64,000 nucleotides of DNA from Mesorhizobium carmichaelinearum (GCF_900199455.1 NZ_FZQR01000018.1:47359-111358), one strand, 5' to 3'; positions 44,734 to 54,383 are shown, counted from the first letter of the stretch. Notes: generated by a model from the letters alone, not told the origin. Made by a program: numbers and translations.

Positions 44734-46305
44734 GTGTCGACTTTCAACATAGGCCATTTCCTGACCCAGAACGCGCGGCGCTTCGGCGACCATCCCGGCG
44801 TCGTCGTGTCCGAGCGGACATTCACCTGGCTGGAGGTCGACCGGCGGGTCAATTGCCTGGCCAATGCCCTGGCCGACGCCGGCATTCGTCCGGGCGACCG
44901 GATCCTGGTCCAGGCGCGTAACAGCCACCGTGCATTCGAGGTGAAATGGGCCTGCTTCAAGCTGGGCGCGGTCTGGGTCCCTGTCAATTTCCGGCTGACG
45001 CCGGCCGAGGTCACCTATATGGCCGGGCACGCCTCGGCGCGGGCGATCATCTTCGACAGCGAATTCGCCGCTCATTGTGAGGCCGTGCGCGCCGCGCTGG
45101 ACCCGGCACCGTTGTCCGTCTGCCTTGACGCCGCGCTCGAAGGCAGCCTGGTCTACGAAAAATTTCTCGCGGACGGCGGCGACAGCTTTGTCGAGGCGGA
45201 TGTGGATCGGGACCAGCCGGCCTGGTTTTTCTATACATCGGGCACCACCGGACGTCCCAAGGCCGCCGTGCTTACCCATGGCCAGTTGGCGTTTGTCGTT
45301 GCCAGCCATCTGGCGGACATGTTTCCCGGCATAAGCGAAAGCGACGCCTCCCTCGTCATCACGCCGCTGTCGCACGGCGCCGGTGTTCATGCACTGGCCC
45401 ATGTGGCGCGCGGAGCTGCGCAGATCATCCTGACGGCCACGTCGCTCGATCCGGAAACGGTCTGGATGAAGGTCACGCGCCACAAGGTGACAAACTTCTT
45501 CGCCGTGCCTACGCTCCTCAAGACCCTGGTCGAGCACCCGTCCGTCGATCACTACGACCACAGTTCGCTGCGTCATGTGAACTACGGCGGCGCGCCAATG
45601 GCCCGCTCCGACCAGGCACTCGCCCTGGCCAAGCTGGGCAACGTCCTTGTTCAGCATTACGGCCTTGGCGAGTTTACCGCCAACATCACGGCGCTGTCAC
45701 CCGGCCAGCACGAACCGGCTGCGTCCGGCTCGCCGGAGCATGCCGTGGGCAGCTGCGGGGTGCCTCGCACCGGCGTCGAGGTCGCGATCCTTGACACCGA
45801 TGGCCAGCGCCTTGCTGCCGGCGAAACGGGAGAGATCTGCGCCCGTGGCCAGGCTGCGTTTGCCGGCTATCACAACGATCCGGAGGCGACGGCAAAAGCC
45901 TTCCGGCACGGCTGGTTCCACACCGGCGATCTCGGCTTCCTTGACGAGCGTGGTTTCCTCTACATCACCGGCCGGGCCTCCGACATGTATATTTCTGGCG
46001 GACTGAACGTCTATCCGCGCGAGATCGAAGAGGCGATCCTCGACGACGAGCGGATCGATGAAGCGGCGGTGGTCGGCATGCCGCATCCAAAATGGGGTGA
46101 ATGCGGGGTGGCGGTGGTGGTGGCCAAAGCCGGGTGCGAGATTGCCGCGAAGGATGTCATCGACGGCCTCAACGGCCGCATCGCAAGATACAAGTTTCCC
46201 AACCAGGTGGTGTTCTGGCCGGAGTTGCCTAAGTCCGCATATGGCAAGGTGCTGAAGCGGGAGATCATCAAAAGGCTCGCGGAAGAGCACGAGCGCGCGG
46301 CTTGA
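44734..46305 (+). CDS. Acyl-CoA synthetase (AMP-binding, ANL family)
   Basis: 523 residues from a GTG (VSTFNIGHFLTQNARRF). The P-loop is YTSGTTGRPKAAVLTHG; A5-like YGLGEFTANI; hinge GRASDMYISGGLNVYPREIEEAI; catalytic Lys in KSAYGKVLKREI. It activates a carboxylic acid to its CoA thioester for the adjacent thiolase. The length is normal. The VOC gene starts right after. Confidence 0.88.
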   Translation: MSTFNIGHFLTQNARRFGDHPGVVVSERTFTWLEVDRRVNCLANALADAGIRPGDRILVQARNSHRAFEVKWACFKLGAVWVPVNFRLTPAEVTYMAGHASARAIIFDSEFAAHCEAVRAALDPAPLSVCLDAALEGSLVYEKFLADGGDSFVEADVDRDQPAWFFYTSGTTGRPKAAVLTHGQLAFVVASHLADMFPGISESDASLVITPLSHGAGVHALAHVARGAAQIILTATSLDPETVWMKVTRHKVTNFFAVPTLLKTLVEHPSVDHYDHSSLRHVNYGGAPMARSDQALALAKLGNVLVQHYGLGEFTANITALSPGQHEPAASGSPEHAVGSCGVPRTGVEVAILDTDGQRLAAGETGEICARGQAAFAGYHNDPEATAKAFRHGWFHTGDLGFLDERGFLYITGRASDMYISGGLNVYPREIEEAILDDERIDEAAVVGMPHPKWGECGVAVVVAKAGCEIAAKDVIDGLNGRIARYKFPNQVVFWPELPKSAYGKVLKREIIKRLAEEHERAA

Positions 46306-46325
46306 CCGAGCAGAAGGTGGCGACA

Positions 46326-46709
46326 ATGAAGATTAAAGGTCTGGATCATGTGGTGCTTACCGTCAGGGACATGGCGCAGACCGTCGATTTCTACCGGCAT
46401 GTGCTCGGCATGCGCCATGTCGTGTTCGACGGTACCTACAATGCGCTGCATTTCGGCAACCAGAAGATCAATCTTCATCCCTATCGCGGCGAATATACGC
46501 CGCATGCCGACATTCCCGCGCCGGGGACGGGCGATCTGTGCCTCATAGCCGAAGGCGGTATCGACGACATTGTGCAGGAACTGGGCGCGCTCAAGATTCC
46601 CATCGAGGTGGGGCCTGTCGATCAGACCGGCGCAGGCGGCGCGATGCGCTCGGTCTATTTTCGGGATCCAGACAGGAATCTCGTTGAAGTTGCATGCTAC
46701 ATATCCTGA
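46326..46709 (+). CDS. VOC (glyoxalase/dioxygenase) family protein
   Basis: 127 residues from MKIKGLDHVVLTVRDMAQTVDFYRHVLGM; a TTG start at 46302 overlapping the ligase stop is possible. Metal-ligand positions H (LDHVVL), H (YNALHFG) and E (NLVEVACY) are in place. The fold covers glyoxalases, dioxygenases and epimerases; no specific reaction can be given. Confidence 0.82.
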   Translation: MKIKGLDHVVLTVRDMAQTVDFYRHVLGMRHVVFDGTYNALHFGNQKINLHPYRGEYTPHADIPAPGTGDLCLIAEGGIDDIVQELGALKIPIEVGPVDQTGAGGAMRSVYFRDPDRNLVEVACYIS

Positions 46710-46734
46710 CCCGCTTCCATTCAAGGCTCATTCC

Positions 46735-47475
46735 ATGGCTCGTCCCAAACTGAATCGCAAACCCGCTCCGCAAATGGAGGTGACCCGCCGCAGTCTCGAT
46801 GCGCAGGCCGCCGACAAATTGCGCGACGCGATCCTTACGGGTGTGTTTGCGCCCGGTGAGAAGTTGACGGAAGAGGTGATTGCTGAATCATTTGGTCTCA
46901 GCCGTGGAACGATCCGCGCATCGCTGCGGCTTCTGGTTCACGAGGGGCTGATCGTCCAGGAACCCTACCGCGGCTACAGCGTGAGGTCGCTGACCTCTCG
47001 CGACGCGTGGGAGCTGTTCACGCTACGCAATACGCTGGAGGCCTTCGCTGCACGGCTGCTCGCCGAGACCATCACCAAAGAGAAACGCGACCGACTGGAC
47101 GAAGCCTACGACAGGGTCGTCAAGGCGGTCACGTCCGGGGTGCGGACGCGCGCGGTGGAAGCGGACTTCCAGCTTCACCTAACGATCGCCGAGCTCACTG
47201 AGCATTCCGCCCTGCAGGCACACTACGCACTGATCGCCGGCCAGGTCCGCCTCTACCAGTCCCTGGTCAGCAAGTTTCTTTCGCTGCAGGACTACATCGT
47301 CACCCATGAGTCCCTTATCGCGGCGATGCGGGAAGGCCGGGCTGGCGAGGCCGAACGGCTTGCCGCGGAACACAACACCGCAGATGGCGAGCGGTTGGTT
47401 GAATGGCTCCGCGAGGCAGAAGGCCGATCCGAAGACCGTATCCGCGGCAGCTCTGTCGGCCTCTCGGCGCCTTGA
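46735..47475 (+). CDS. GntR-family regulator, FCD subfamily
   Basis: 246 residues. Winged HTH: AADKLRDAILTGVFAPGEKLTEEVIAESFGLSRGTIRASLRLLVHEGLI. The FCD effector domain has LRNTLEAFAARLLAE and DFQLHLTIAELTEHSAL, with His residues placed for metal/ligand binding. FCD regulators bind palindromes such as TTGTNNACAA, which fits the two ATTGTTRACAAT sites flanking this cluster. Confidence 0.88.
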   Translation: MARPKLNRKPAPQMEVTRRSLDAQAADKLRDAILTGVFAPGEKLTEEVIAESFGLSRGTIRASLRLLVHEGLIVQEPYRGYSVRSLTSRDAWELFTLRNTLEAFAARLLAETITKEKRDRLDEAYDRVVKAVTSGVRTRAVEADFQLHLTIAELTEHSALQAHYALIAGQVRLYQSLVSKFLSLQDYIVTHESLIAAMREGRAGEAERLAAEHNTADGERLVEWLREAEGRSEDRIRGSSVGLSAP

Positions 47476-47510
47476 GAACGAACGAAAGGAGATACATCTT
47501 ACGCCGAAAT

Positions 47511-47522
47511 ATTGTTAACAAT
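47511..47522. promoter_or_regulatory. Palindromic operator upstream of the ABC binding-protein gene
   Basis: ATTGTTAACAAT, a perfect 12-bp palindrome located 36 bp before the binding protein start and 35 bp after the GntR stop. Near-identical to the site at 43499-43510. Confidence 0.55.
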
Positions 47523-47558
47523 GAACAATCAATCATAAAGCCAAAAAGGGGAAAGATC

Positions 47559-48398
47559 ATGTCAGTTAAGCGCAGTTTTCTGGTCGGCGCGTCGCTTTGC
47601 GCCGCCGCAACCTTTGCCTCGTCGGCAGCAAGTGCTGCCGATGAATCGCTCAGCCGCATCCAGGCGGCCAAGAAGGTCGTTGTCTGCTCATCCAACGACG
47701 TTCCATACGCCTACAAGAACCCCACCAGCGGTAAGGTGGAAGGCACGGACATCGACATGGTCCGTGCCATCTTTGAACCGCTGGGCGTGCCGGAAATCGA
47801 ACTTTATGAAGTGCCGATCTCTGGGATTATCTCGGCACTGAACACCAGCCGCTGCGACCTGATCTCGGACAACATCGCGATCACCGTCAAGCGCTCCGAG
47901 CAGATCGCGTTCTCGGCGCCGATGTACCGAGCCGGGCAGGCGCTTGTGGTGCCCAAGGGCAATCCCGCCAAGATCAAGAGCGAGGCCGATTTCCCGGGCC
48001 ACACGGTCGGATCCTATCTGGGAACCATCCAGCTCGACTGGCTGAACAAGATGGCGGCAGCCGACTCTTCCGTCACGGTCAAGGCTTACAAGAATATTCC
48101 GCAGATCCTCGCCGAGTTGCGGGCCGGGCGCCTGGATGCGGCCGCTTTCGACGACATGGTTGCGGCCGACGCGCTAAAGAACGATCCGACGCTGCCGGTC
48201 GAGATACTGAACTACAAGATGCCCATCGGCGATTATGCTGTCGGTGCCGGCTTCCGCAAGGACGACATTGCGCTCAGGCAGGCGTTCGACGAGCAGAACC
48301 GACAGCTCCAGCTTTCCGGTGGGCTGCGCAAGGTTCTCGAAAAGTGGGGCCTGCTTCCGGTCGAACGGTATTTTCCGTTTCCGAACTGTTGCGGCTGA
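47559..48398 (+). CDS. Amino-acid ABC transporter substrate-binding protein
   Basis: 279 residues from MSVKRSFLVGASLC, with a signal peptide ending near AASAADESL. SBP_bac_3 features: KVVVCSSNDVPYAYKNPTSGKVEGTDIDMV and SRCDLISDNIAITVKRSEQIAFSAPMYR (binding-site Arg and Asp region). Ribosome-binding site GGGGAAAG. Secreted to the periplasm to deliver a polar amino acid or amine to the adjacent permease. Confidence 0.88.
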   Translation: MSVKRSFLVGASLCAAATFASSAASAADESLSRIQAAKKVVVCSSNDVPYAYKNPTSGKVEGTDIDMVRAIFEPLGVPEIELYEVPISGIISALNTSRCDLISDNIAITVKRSEQIAFSAPMYRAGQALVVPKGNPAKIKSEADFPGHTVGSYLGTIQLDWLNKMAAADSSVTVKAYKNIPQILAELRAGRLDAAAFDDMVAADALKNDPTLPVEILNYKMPIGDYAVGAGFRKDDIALRQAFDEQNRQLQLSGGLRKVLEKWGLLPVERYFPFPNCCG

Positions 48399-48417
48399 AC
48401 ACTGACAGGAGATCGCA

Positions 48418-49068
48418 ATGAACGACGTGCTCGAGTTCCTGCCGGCACTGCTCAGGGGTGCTGCCCTGACGGTCGGGATAACGATCGCGTCGATGGCGAT
48501 TGCCCTTGTACTGGGCCTTCTCATTGCGCTCGCACGCATGTCGCCCATCGGACCCGTCCGATGGGCGGTGGCGATCTATGTCGACTTCATCAGGGGGACG
48601 CCGCTGCTGCTGCAGCTTTTCTATATCTACTATGTGCTTCCCTATGTCGGCATCTACATACCGGCCCTGGTTGCCGGGATACTCGGCCTGTCGCTCAACT
48701 ATGCGGCCTATCTCTCTGAGGTCTACCGCAGTGCCATATCGGCAATTGGCAAAGGTCAGGTCGAGGCTGCACGTTCGCTCGGCATGCGGCCGACACCTAT
48801 CTTCCTGCTGGTCGTGCTGCCGCAAGCCCTTCGGATCGCCATTCCGCCAATCGGAAACTACTTCATCGCCATGTTCAAGGACACCGCGCTGGTGGCAGTG
48901 ATTTCGGTGAACGAGCTGATGTTTACCGCCGACCAGATAGCATCGACGACCTACAAATACCTGGAGGTCTATACGGCCGCCTTCGTCATTTATTTCATCG
49001 TCAGCTATCCGGCTTCGATGCTGATCCTGAAGATTGAAGATCGTATGAAACGCGCTCCCGCCGGCTGA
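48418..49068 (+). CDS. Amino-acid ABC transporter permease
   Basis: 216 residues with about five membrane helices and the HisMQ motif YVDFIRGTPLLLQLFYIYYVLP. The EAA loop is EAARSLGMRPTPIFLLVVLPQALRIAIPPIGN. No ATP-binding subunit and no second permease follow, so the ATPase must be encoded elsewhere or the transporter uses a shared one. Confidence 0.87.
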   Translation: MNDVLEFLPALLRGAALTVGITIASMAIALVLGLLIALARMSPIGPVRWAVAIYVDFIRGTPLLLQLFYIYYVLPYVGIYIPALVAGILGLSLNYAAYLSEVYRSAISAIGKGQVEAARSLGMRPTPIFLLVVLPQALRIAIPPIGNYFIAMFKDTALVAVISVNELMFTADQIASTTYKYLEVYTAAFVIYFIVSYPASMLILKIEDRMKRAPAG

Positions 49069-49160
49069 GATCACTGTCGAAACGAAGCGCACTGCAACCT
49101 CCATCTTCACATCGTCGCCTGTCGATAGCTGGCGTCCTCTCAAGCCTGCGTGCGACTGCC

Positions 49161-50084
49161 ATGAAAGAGATAGAAATGAACAGGACACTCACCATGCACC
49201 CTGAAGGCATCGCCTTCATCGATGGCAGTTATGTTCCGGTCGCGGAAGCATCGATCCCATTGATGGACTGGGGCTTCACGCGCGGCGACGCGTGTCAGGA
49301 TACGGTTTCCGTCCGCAATGGAGCGTTCTTCAGGCTGGCGGATCATCTGGACCGCTTCGAACAATCCTGTGCCCGGTTGCGCTATACGATGCCCGTCGAA
49401 CGCAAAGGAATCGAGACGGTCTTGAAGTCCTGTGTTGAGATGACGGGCCTGGCCAACGCGACAGTTCAAATGATCATGACACGCGGACTTGGCCCCTCCG
49501 GATCGCGCGATCCGCGTCTTTGCAAGAACAGGTTCATGGCGTTTTGCGTTCCGTTCGTGGTCGTCGCCAACGAAGAACAGCGCAAGCGCGGGCTCTCAGT
49601 CTGGATTTCCAGCCGGTGGCGCCTGCCGCCGGACTCTATTCCCTCGCAGATCAAGAACTACAACTGGATCGACTTCGTGCTCAGCCTCTACGACGCCTAT
49701 GATGCCGGCTGCGAAACCTCGCTGATGAAGAACCATCTGGGCACAATAAGCGAAGGTCCTGGGTTCAATGTTTTCGCGCTGACGGGCAAGGTCCTCTCTA
49801 CACCAGGATACAATGTACTTGAGGGAATAACACGTCGGTGCGTCATTGAGATCTGCCGTGAGATCGGCCAGCCGGTGGACGTCAAATCGATTTCAGAGAG
49901 CGATCTGATCAGCGCGGACGAAGTGTTTGCGTGCAGCACGGCGGGCGGCATCATGCCGATAACCAGCGTCAACGGCAAACCGATCGGCAGCGGAAAGCCC
50001 GGGGCTTTGACGACGAGGCTGGGGGAAATCTACTGGACCAAGCGGGACCAGGGCTGGCATGCGACGCCTGTTGATGAACTTTGA
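49161..50084 (+). CDS. Fold-type IV PLP aminotransferase
   Basis: 307 residues (302 from the ATG at 49176). Class IV markers: MDWGFTRGDACQDTVSV at the N-terminus, the PLP lysine in PSQIKNYNWIDFVLSLYDAYDAG, GTISEGPGFNVFALTG, and TPGYNVLEGITRRCVIE. The KNYNW context and the absence of a BCAT-type lysine region resemble D-amino acid or (R)-amine transaminases more than BCAT. It probably deaminates the amine imported by the neighbouring ABC system. Confidence 0.82.
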   Translation: MKEIEMNRTLTMHPEGIAFIDGSYVPVAEASIPLMDWGFTRGDACQDTVSVRNGAFFRLADHLDRFEQSCARLRYTMPVERKGIETVLKSCVEMTGLANATVQMIMTRGLGPSGSRDPRLCKNRFMAFCVPFVVVANEEQRKRGLSVWISSRWRLPPDSIPSQIKNYNWIDFVLSLYDAYDAGCETSLMKNHLGTISEGPGFNVFALTGKVLSTPGYNVLEGITRRCVIEICREIGQPVDVKSISESDLISADEVFACSTAGGIMPITSVNGKPIGSGKPGALTTRLGEIYWTKRDQGWHATPVDEL

Positions 50085-50390
50085 TCGTATAGAGCATAGC
50101 CGGTTCGCACTTCGAGAGAGTGCTCGTCGAAGATCAGCGGTTATAGAAAGAGTACGCAAGCGGTCCGCTAGAAGCCCGGCGGAAGAGCGCGGCGCGTCCG
50201 GTCTGATGTCAGCATCGGGTTGTATTCCAGACCTTAGGTTCACCGACGAGAAACGTCTGGAGTTGGCGCAACCGAGACGTCCGCGAGTTGCTGGTTAAGT
50301 CCGCTTTTAGGCAGCGGCAAAGCTGACCTAAGCGGCCGACTTCAGGCGCATACCAGACATTCACACCTGACCATCCGCGAGCCGGTCACA
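50085..50390. other. Intergenic region, no gene seen
   Basis: About 305 bp without a supported ORF between the transaminase and a frameshifted minus-strand gene. No repeats or hairpins stood out. Confidence 0.4.
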
Positions 50391-50778
50391 TCAACCCTTC
50401 AACATCATCGATCGGAGAATGGCCTGCATATGCTCTGCGAGGTCGAGTTCGCCACGCGCCTCGATCTCAAAAAGATATCGTGCCTTGGCCAGGCGATCTC
50501 CTTCCCCAACAGCCGGATAGGCGCAGATGGCGAGGAGCGCCCTCTCCTCTTGCCGGCTGGCTCTGACGGGGTTGCCGCTGCCACCTGGCTAACTCGTGCA
50601 GGGCTTTGCCGAATTCAGCATAGGCTGTCTTGTGCGCCTCAATCAGCGCTCGAAGACTATTGGACAGTTCTCGGTTTCGGCTCGGCGGCTCGGCACCGAG
50701 CGCCGTTGCCGTCATCGACGAGGCGACGACTGCGCTGCCGGAGTGGAGGAGCAAGGCGCGGCGGTTGATCCTAGACAT
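50391..50778 (-). pseudogene. Frameshifted small secreted-type hypothetical protein
   Basis: Begins MSRINRRALLLHSGSAVVAS, a signal-like N-terminus, and runs to LIEAHKTAYAEFGKALHELA. The frame then breaks near 50586, but the next frame continues coherently (GGSGNPVRASRQEERALLAICAYPA ... YLFEIEARGELDLAEHMQAILRSMM) to a stop at 50391-50393. One extra base (A) at the junction explains it. Resembles short rhizobial proteins with a Tat-like leader; function unknown. Confidence 0.55.
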
Positions 50779-51452
50779 GGCAACCTCTCCCATTTGCTTT
50801 GATGGCCATCACGCCAGTGGCGTAAAACCATCAAAGCGTAACACGACGGTTTGCGCATTCGTGTCAGGATCAACAGACCCAAGCAGTCGAGAACCAGTGC
50901 GGCTTGGCGATGCGTAGCGCCTGCATCTCGGATAGGATGCCGTGCCCGACGAACACTCCGACGGAGGCTTGGATTTGAGGGCGGACGTGTCGCGACTGGC
51001 TCGCTTCCACTGAGCGTGAAGCCTATGCATCCGCAATGCGGAGGATGGCGCCAGCCACAAGCCTGCGCTCGGCCGCCATCCTACGGCGACGTCGGCTCCA
51101 CGGGCCGAAGTACGCCCCTCTGCTGCAGCGAGCAGTTCGCCGATCGCGGGCCACCTCAGGCTAGGTCGGCGAGTTGCTAACGTAGTCTACGCGACAGCTC
51201 GTTATCTAACGACGAGCGGCCACCTCAAGAACAATCTCTGACGCCGCCCTCGTTTCCCGGCCCAAGCCCCCGCAAAGGCCTGCCGGGCGGCCACACATCG
51301 CACTAAGCTACGGACGTAGAACGAAAATCAACGATCTTGGGAGGTGCAAAGAAAACCCGCACCTCGCGAAAATCGGGAATAACCTATTGGAATAACACGA
51401 CCGCCACAGCCCGCACCTCGCGGCCTTTTATCTAGCAATCTTAATCGGTTGT
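50779..51452. other. Intergenic region left of the IS66 element
   Basis: About 670 bp. The short ORFs here, including an 83-residue minus one at 50809-51060, lack recognisable motifs. Probably decayed sequence. Confidence 0.4.
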
Positions 51453-51534
51453 GTAAGCGTCCGGTCCCTGCACCCAGATTGAGTAGTGCATTCGCGTGCC
51501 ATGTGGGGCTCCTTCGTAGCATGGAGGATCTCCG

Positions 51535-52431
51535 GTGAATTTGAGACATTTCGAGAACAAGGCGCGGCAATCCTGGTGGGTGGTTCACGTCGAGGCGTGG
51601 CAGCGCAGCGGTATGACGCGGACCGAATATTGCCGCGTTCATCGCCTGACGAAGGACACGCTCGATCGCTGGCTGAAGTACTTCGCCGGCAACGAGGCGG
51701 CTCGTAAGCATGCGGAATATCAGGCGGAATTGCGCCGTCAGAAGCGCCTGGAAGAGCGAGCGAAGCGGCAGAAAAAGCGGGCTCGGCTGCGCTTTTCGGT
51801 GACCACGGATGTGCGCAACCGTGCTGTCCAGGCGTACTGGGCGATGCATGTTGAGGCGATGAACTGGAGCGGCATGGGCGTTCGCGAATATGCTGCGGCG
51901 CTGCATCTTTCGCCGACGAGCTTGCGCATATGGCGAGACCGACTGGACGAGGGTGAGGTCGAAATCGACTGGCGTGCCCATCTTCATCCCTCCGCCCGCC
52001 CGGCCGTTAGCACTAGTGCTAACGGAGCGCCGTCTGAATTGAGCTTGACGGTCGCGTCGAAGGATGATCCTGGCACGCCCCGCCAGCCTGCCCGGCGCTT
52101 CTTCAGCGACGCGGAAAAGCACGCCATTGCGCTGGAGAGCGACCGGCCAGGTATCAGCGTCTCGCAGGTCGCGCGAAAGCACGGGATCGTCACGGGGCTG
52201 CTGTTCCGTTGGCGCGCGCAGTTCGGCGTGGCGCAGAAGAAGCGCGCGAAGCTTGCGGCTGTGGCGATGGGCGATGACACCGCGGCGGTGCGCCTTCTGC
52301 AGAGCCTGGTGCAGCCGCCTGATGGAATGAAGGCGATCGATCTGCCTGATGGCCGGCGTGTCTTCGCACCTGCCGGCAGTGATCCGGATGCCGTTCGACA
52401 ACGCGTCGCGAGCGAAGGAACGACACCATGA
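51535..52431 (+). CDS. tnpA: IS66 TnpA (orf1 accessory protein)
   Basis: 298 residues, GTG start. It has two HTH-like repeats: WWVVHVEAWQRSGMTRTEYCRVHRLTKDTLDRWLKYF and YWAMHVEAMNWSGMGVREYAAALHLSPTSLRIWRDRL, then a third IALESDRPGISVSQVARKHGIVTGLLFRWRAQF. It overlaps tnpB by ATGA. Required with TnpB for IS66 transposition. Confidence 0.9.
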   Translation: MNLRHFENKARQSWWVVHVEAWQRSGMTRTEYCRVHRLTKDTLDRWLKYFAGNEAARKHAEYQAELRRQKRLEERAKRQKKRARLRFSVTTDVRNRAVQAYWAMHVEAMNWSGMGVREYAAALHLSPTSLRIWRDRLDEGEVEIDWRAHLHPSARPAVSTSANGAPSELSLTVASKDDPGTPRQPARRFFSDAEKHAIALESDRPGISVSQVARKHGIVTGLLFRWRAQFGVAQKKRAKLAAVAMGDDTAAVRLLQSLVQPPDGMKAIDLPDGRRVFAPAGSDPDAVRQRVASEGTTP

Positions 52432-52781
52432 TGATCGTGCCGGCGGGCGTGAAGGTGCATCTGGCGCTGGGCTACACCGATATGCGCAAAGGTCTCGACG
52501 GGCTCGCCATGCTGGTGCAGCAAACGCTGAAGCATGACCCGTTCTCGGGCCATCTGTTCGCCTTCCGGGGCAAGAAGGCGTCGATGCTGAAGATCCTGTT
52601 CTGGGATGGAAACGGACTGTGCCTGTTCACAAAACGGCTCGATCAGGGCAGCTTCGCGTGGCCGGTGATGGCGGGCTTCGATGGCTCGATCATGCTGACG
52701 CCGGCGCAGCTTGCGATGCTGATCGAAGGCATCGACTGGCGCGCTCCCGAGCGTGTTTGGAGGCCAGCCCTGGCCGGCTGA
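52428..52781 (+). CDS. tnpB: IS66 TnpB accessory protein
   Basis: 117 residues with the family hallmark KVHLALGYTDMRKGLDGLAMLVQ and LFWDGNGLCLFTKRLDQGSFAWP. Full length. Confidence 0.93.
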   Translation: MMIVPAGVKVHLALGYTDMRKGLDGLAMLVQQTLKHDPFSGHLFAFRGKKASMLKILFWDGNGLCLFTKRLDQGSFAWPVMAGFDGSIMLTPAQLAMLIEGIDWRAPERVWRPALAG

Positions 52782-52838
52782 AATCGGCTTGCCGAGTGCC
52801 TCGAAAAGGCCCAGAATCCTTGGGGTTTTAGGCTGTTT

Positions 52839-54383
52839 GTGATAGATTCGGTCATGTTGATCGATCTCGCGAATCTGCCTTCCGACCCGCAGCTTTTGCA
52901 GCGTCTCGTGTGCGACATGGCGGCAGCGGTCGAGAGCCGCGACGGGGAGATCGAGCGGCTTCAGTCGATCATCAAAAAGCTCCAGCGGGCGCAGTTCGGC
53001 CGCAGCTCCGAGCGCCTCGATCCCGATCAGCTTGCGCTCGCCCTGGAAGAGCTCGACGCCGATATCGCGCGCATCCAGGAGAGCCGTCCGTTCGTCGGCG
53101 AGCCGTCGGCCGAGCGGCCGTCGCGTCGCAAACCGCTGCCCGATCACCTGCCACGCGAGGACGTTCTGGTCGACGTCGACAGCACTATCTGCACGGGCTG
53201 CCGCGGTGCGCTGCATGCTATCGGCGAAAGCGTGAGCGAGATGCTGGACTGGGTGCCAGCACAGCTTCGTGTGATCAGGACGACGCGACCAAAATATGCG
53301 TGCCGGACCTGCGAGACGGTGGTGCAAGCGCCGGCTCCGGAGCGGCTGATCGCCGGCGGCTTGGCAACGCCGGCGCTGCTGGCGCAGGTACTGACAGCCA
53401 AATATTGCGACCATGCCCCGCTCTACCGGCAGTCGCAGATCTTCGCCCGCAGTGGTGTCGATCTTCCGCGTTCGACACTCGCCGGATGGGTCGGCGGCGC
53501 CTGCTGGTGGCTGGAAGCTCTGCACGAACGGTTGGCGAAGAACGTCTTCGCCTCGGATCATCTCTTTGCCGACGACACGCCGGTTCCGGTGCTTGATCCC
53601 GGTCGCGGCCGCACCAAGACTGGCAGGCTGTGGGTCTATGCCCGTGAACAGAGACCATGGGGCGGACCGGAGCCGCCGGCCGCGGTCTATCTGTTCGCGC
53701 CGGACCGCAAGGCCGAGCGTCCGGTGTCCCATCTCGAGCACTTCAAGGGCGTGCTGCATGTCGATGGCTACGCCGGCTTCGAGCAGCTCACCGTCAAGGG
53801 AGACATCGTTCTTGCCGCTTGTTGGGCCCACACCCGGCGCAAGTTCTTTGATGTGGCGCAGGCCACCAACGCGCCGATCGCCATGGAAGCCTTGCGCCGG
53901 ATCGGTGAACTCTATGCCGTCGAAGCCGACGTTCGCGGTCAATCGCCGGCGCATCGGCTGGCGTCTCGGCGCGGCCGCTCGAAACCCATTGTCGACGCCA
54001 TGCGGGTCTGGCTCGAAGCGCAGCTTCCCCTGTTGTCGGGACGCAGCACGCTCGCCGTAGCGATCCGCTACGCGCTTTCGCGCTGGGACGGACTGAACCG
54101 CTTCCTGCACGACGGTCGCATCGAGCTCGACACCAATCCGGTCGAGCGCGCGATCCGCCCCGTGGCTCTCGGTCGCAAAAACCACCTCTTCGCGGGCAGC
54201 GACGGCGGCGGCCATCGATGGGCAGTGCTGTGTTCGCTGATCGAAACCTGCAAACTCAACGACGTCGAACCCTACGCCTATCTTCATGACGTGCTCTCGC
54301 GCATGGTGGACGGACACTCCATCAACCGCCTCGACGAATTGCTGCCGTGGGCGTGGAAACTAGGAAATCCTGTCAAGAGCTGA
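52839..54383 (+). CDS. tnpC: IS66 TnpC transposase (DDE)
   Basis: 514 residues (GTG 52839; an ATG at 52854 is also possible). The N-terminal coiled coil and zinc-finger part includes CTGCRGALHAIGE and CRTCETVVQ. The DDE residues lie in LFADDTPVPVLDPG, LHVDGYAGFEQL and ELDTNPVERAIRPVALGRKN. The C-terminus has the IS66_C motif. Intact. Confidence 0.93.
   Translation: MIDSVMLIDLANLPSDPQLLQRLVCDMAAAVESRDGEIERLQSIIKKLQRAQFGRSSERLDPDQLALALEELDADIARIQESRPFVGEPSAERPSRRKPLPDHLPREDVLVDVDSTICTGCRGALHAIGESVSEMLDWVPAQLRVIRTTRPKYACRTCETVVQAPAPERLIAGGLATPALLAQVLTAKYCDHAPLYRQSQIFARSGVDLPRSTLAGWVGGACWWLEALHERLAKNVFASDHLFADDTPVPVLDPGRGRTKTGRLWVYAREQRPWGGPEPPAAVYLFAPDRKAERPVSHLEHFKGVLHVDGYAGFEQLTVKGDIVLAACWAHTRRKFFDVAQATNAPIAMEALRRIGELYAVEADVRGQSPAHRLASRRGRSKPIVDAMRVWLEAQLPLLSGRSTLAVAIRYALSRWDGLNRFLHDGRIELDTNPVERAIRPVALGRKNHLFAGSDGGGHRWAVLCSLIETCKLNDVEPYAYLHDVLSRMVDGHSINRLDELLPWAWKLGNPVKS

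Noticed and set aside
51984..54317. 777-residue ORF antisense to the IS66 genes
   Set aside because: It is the opposite-strand shadow of tnpA, tnpB and tnpC, whose motifs, overlaps and element ends are unambiguous.
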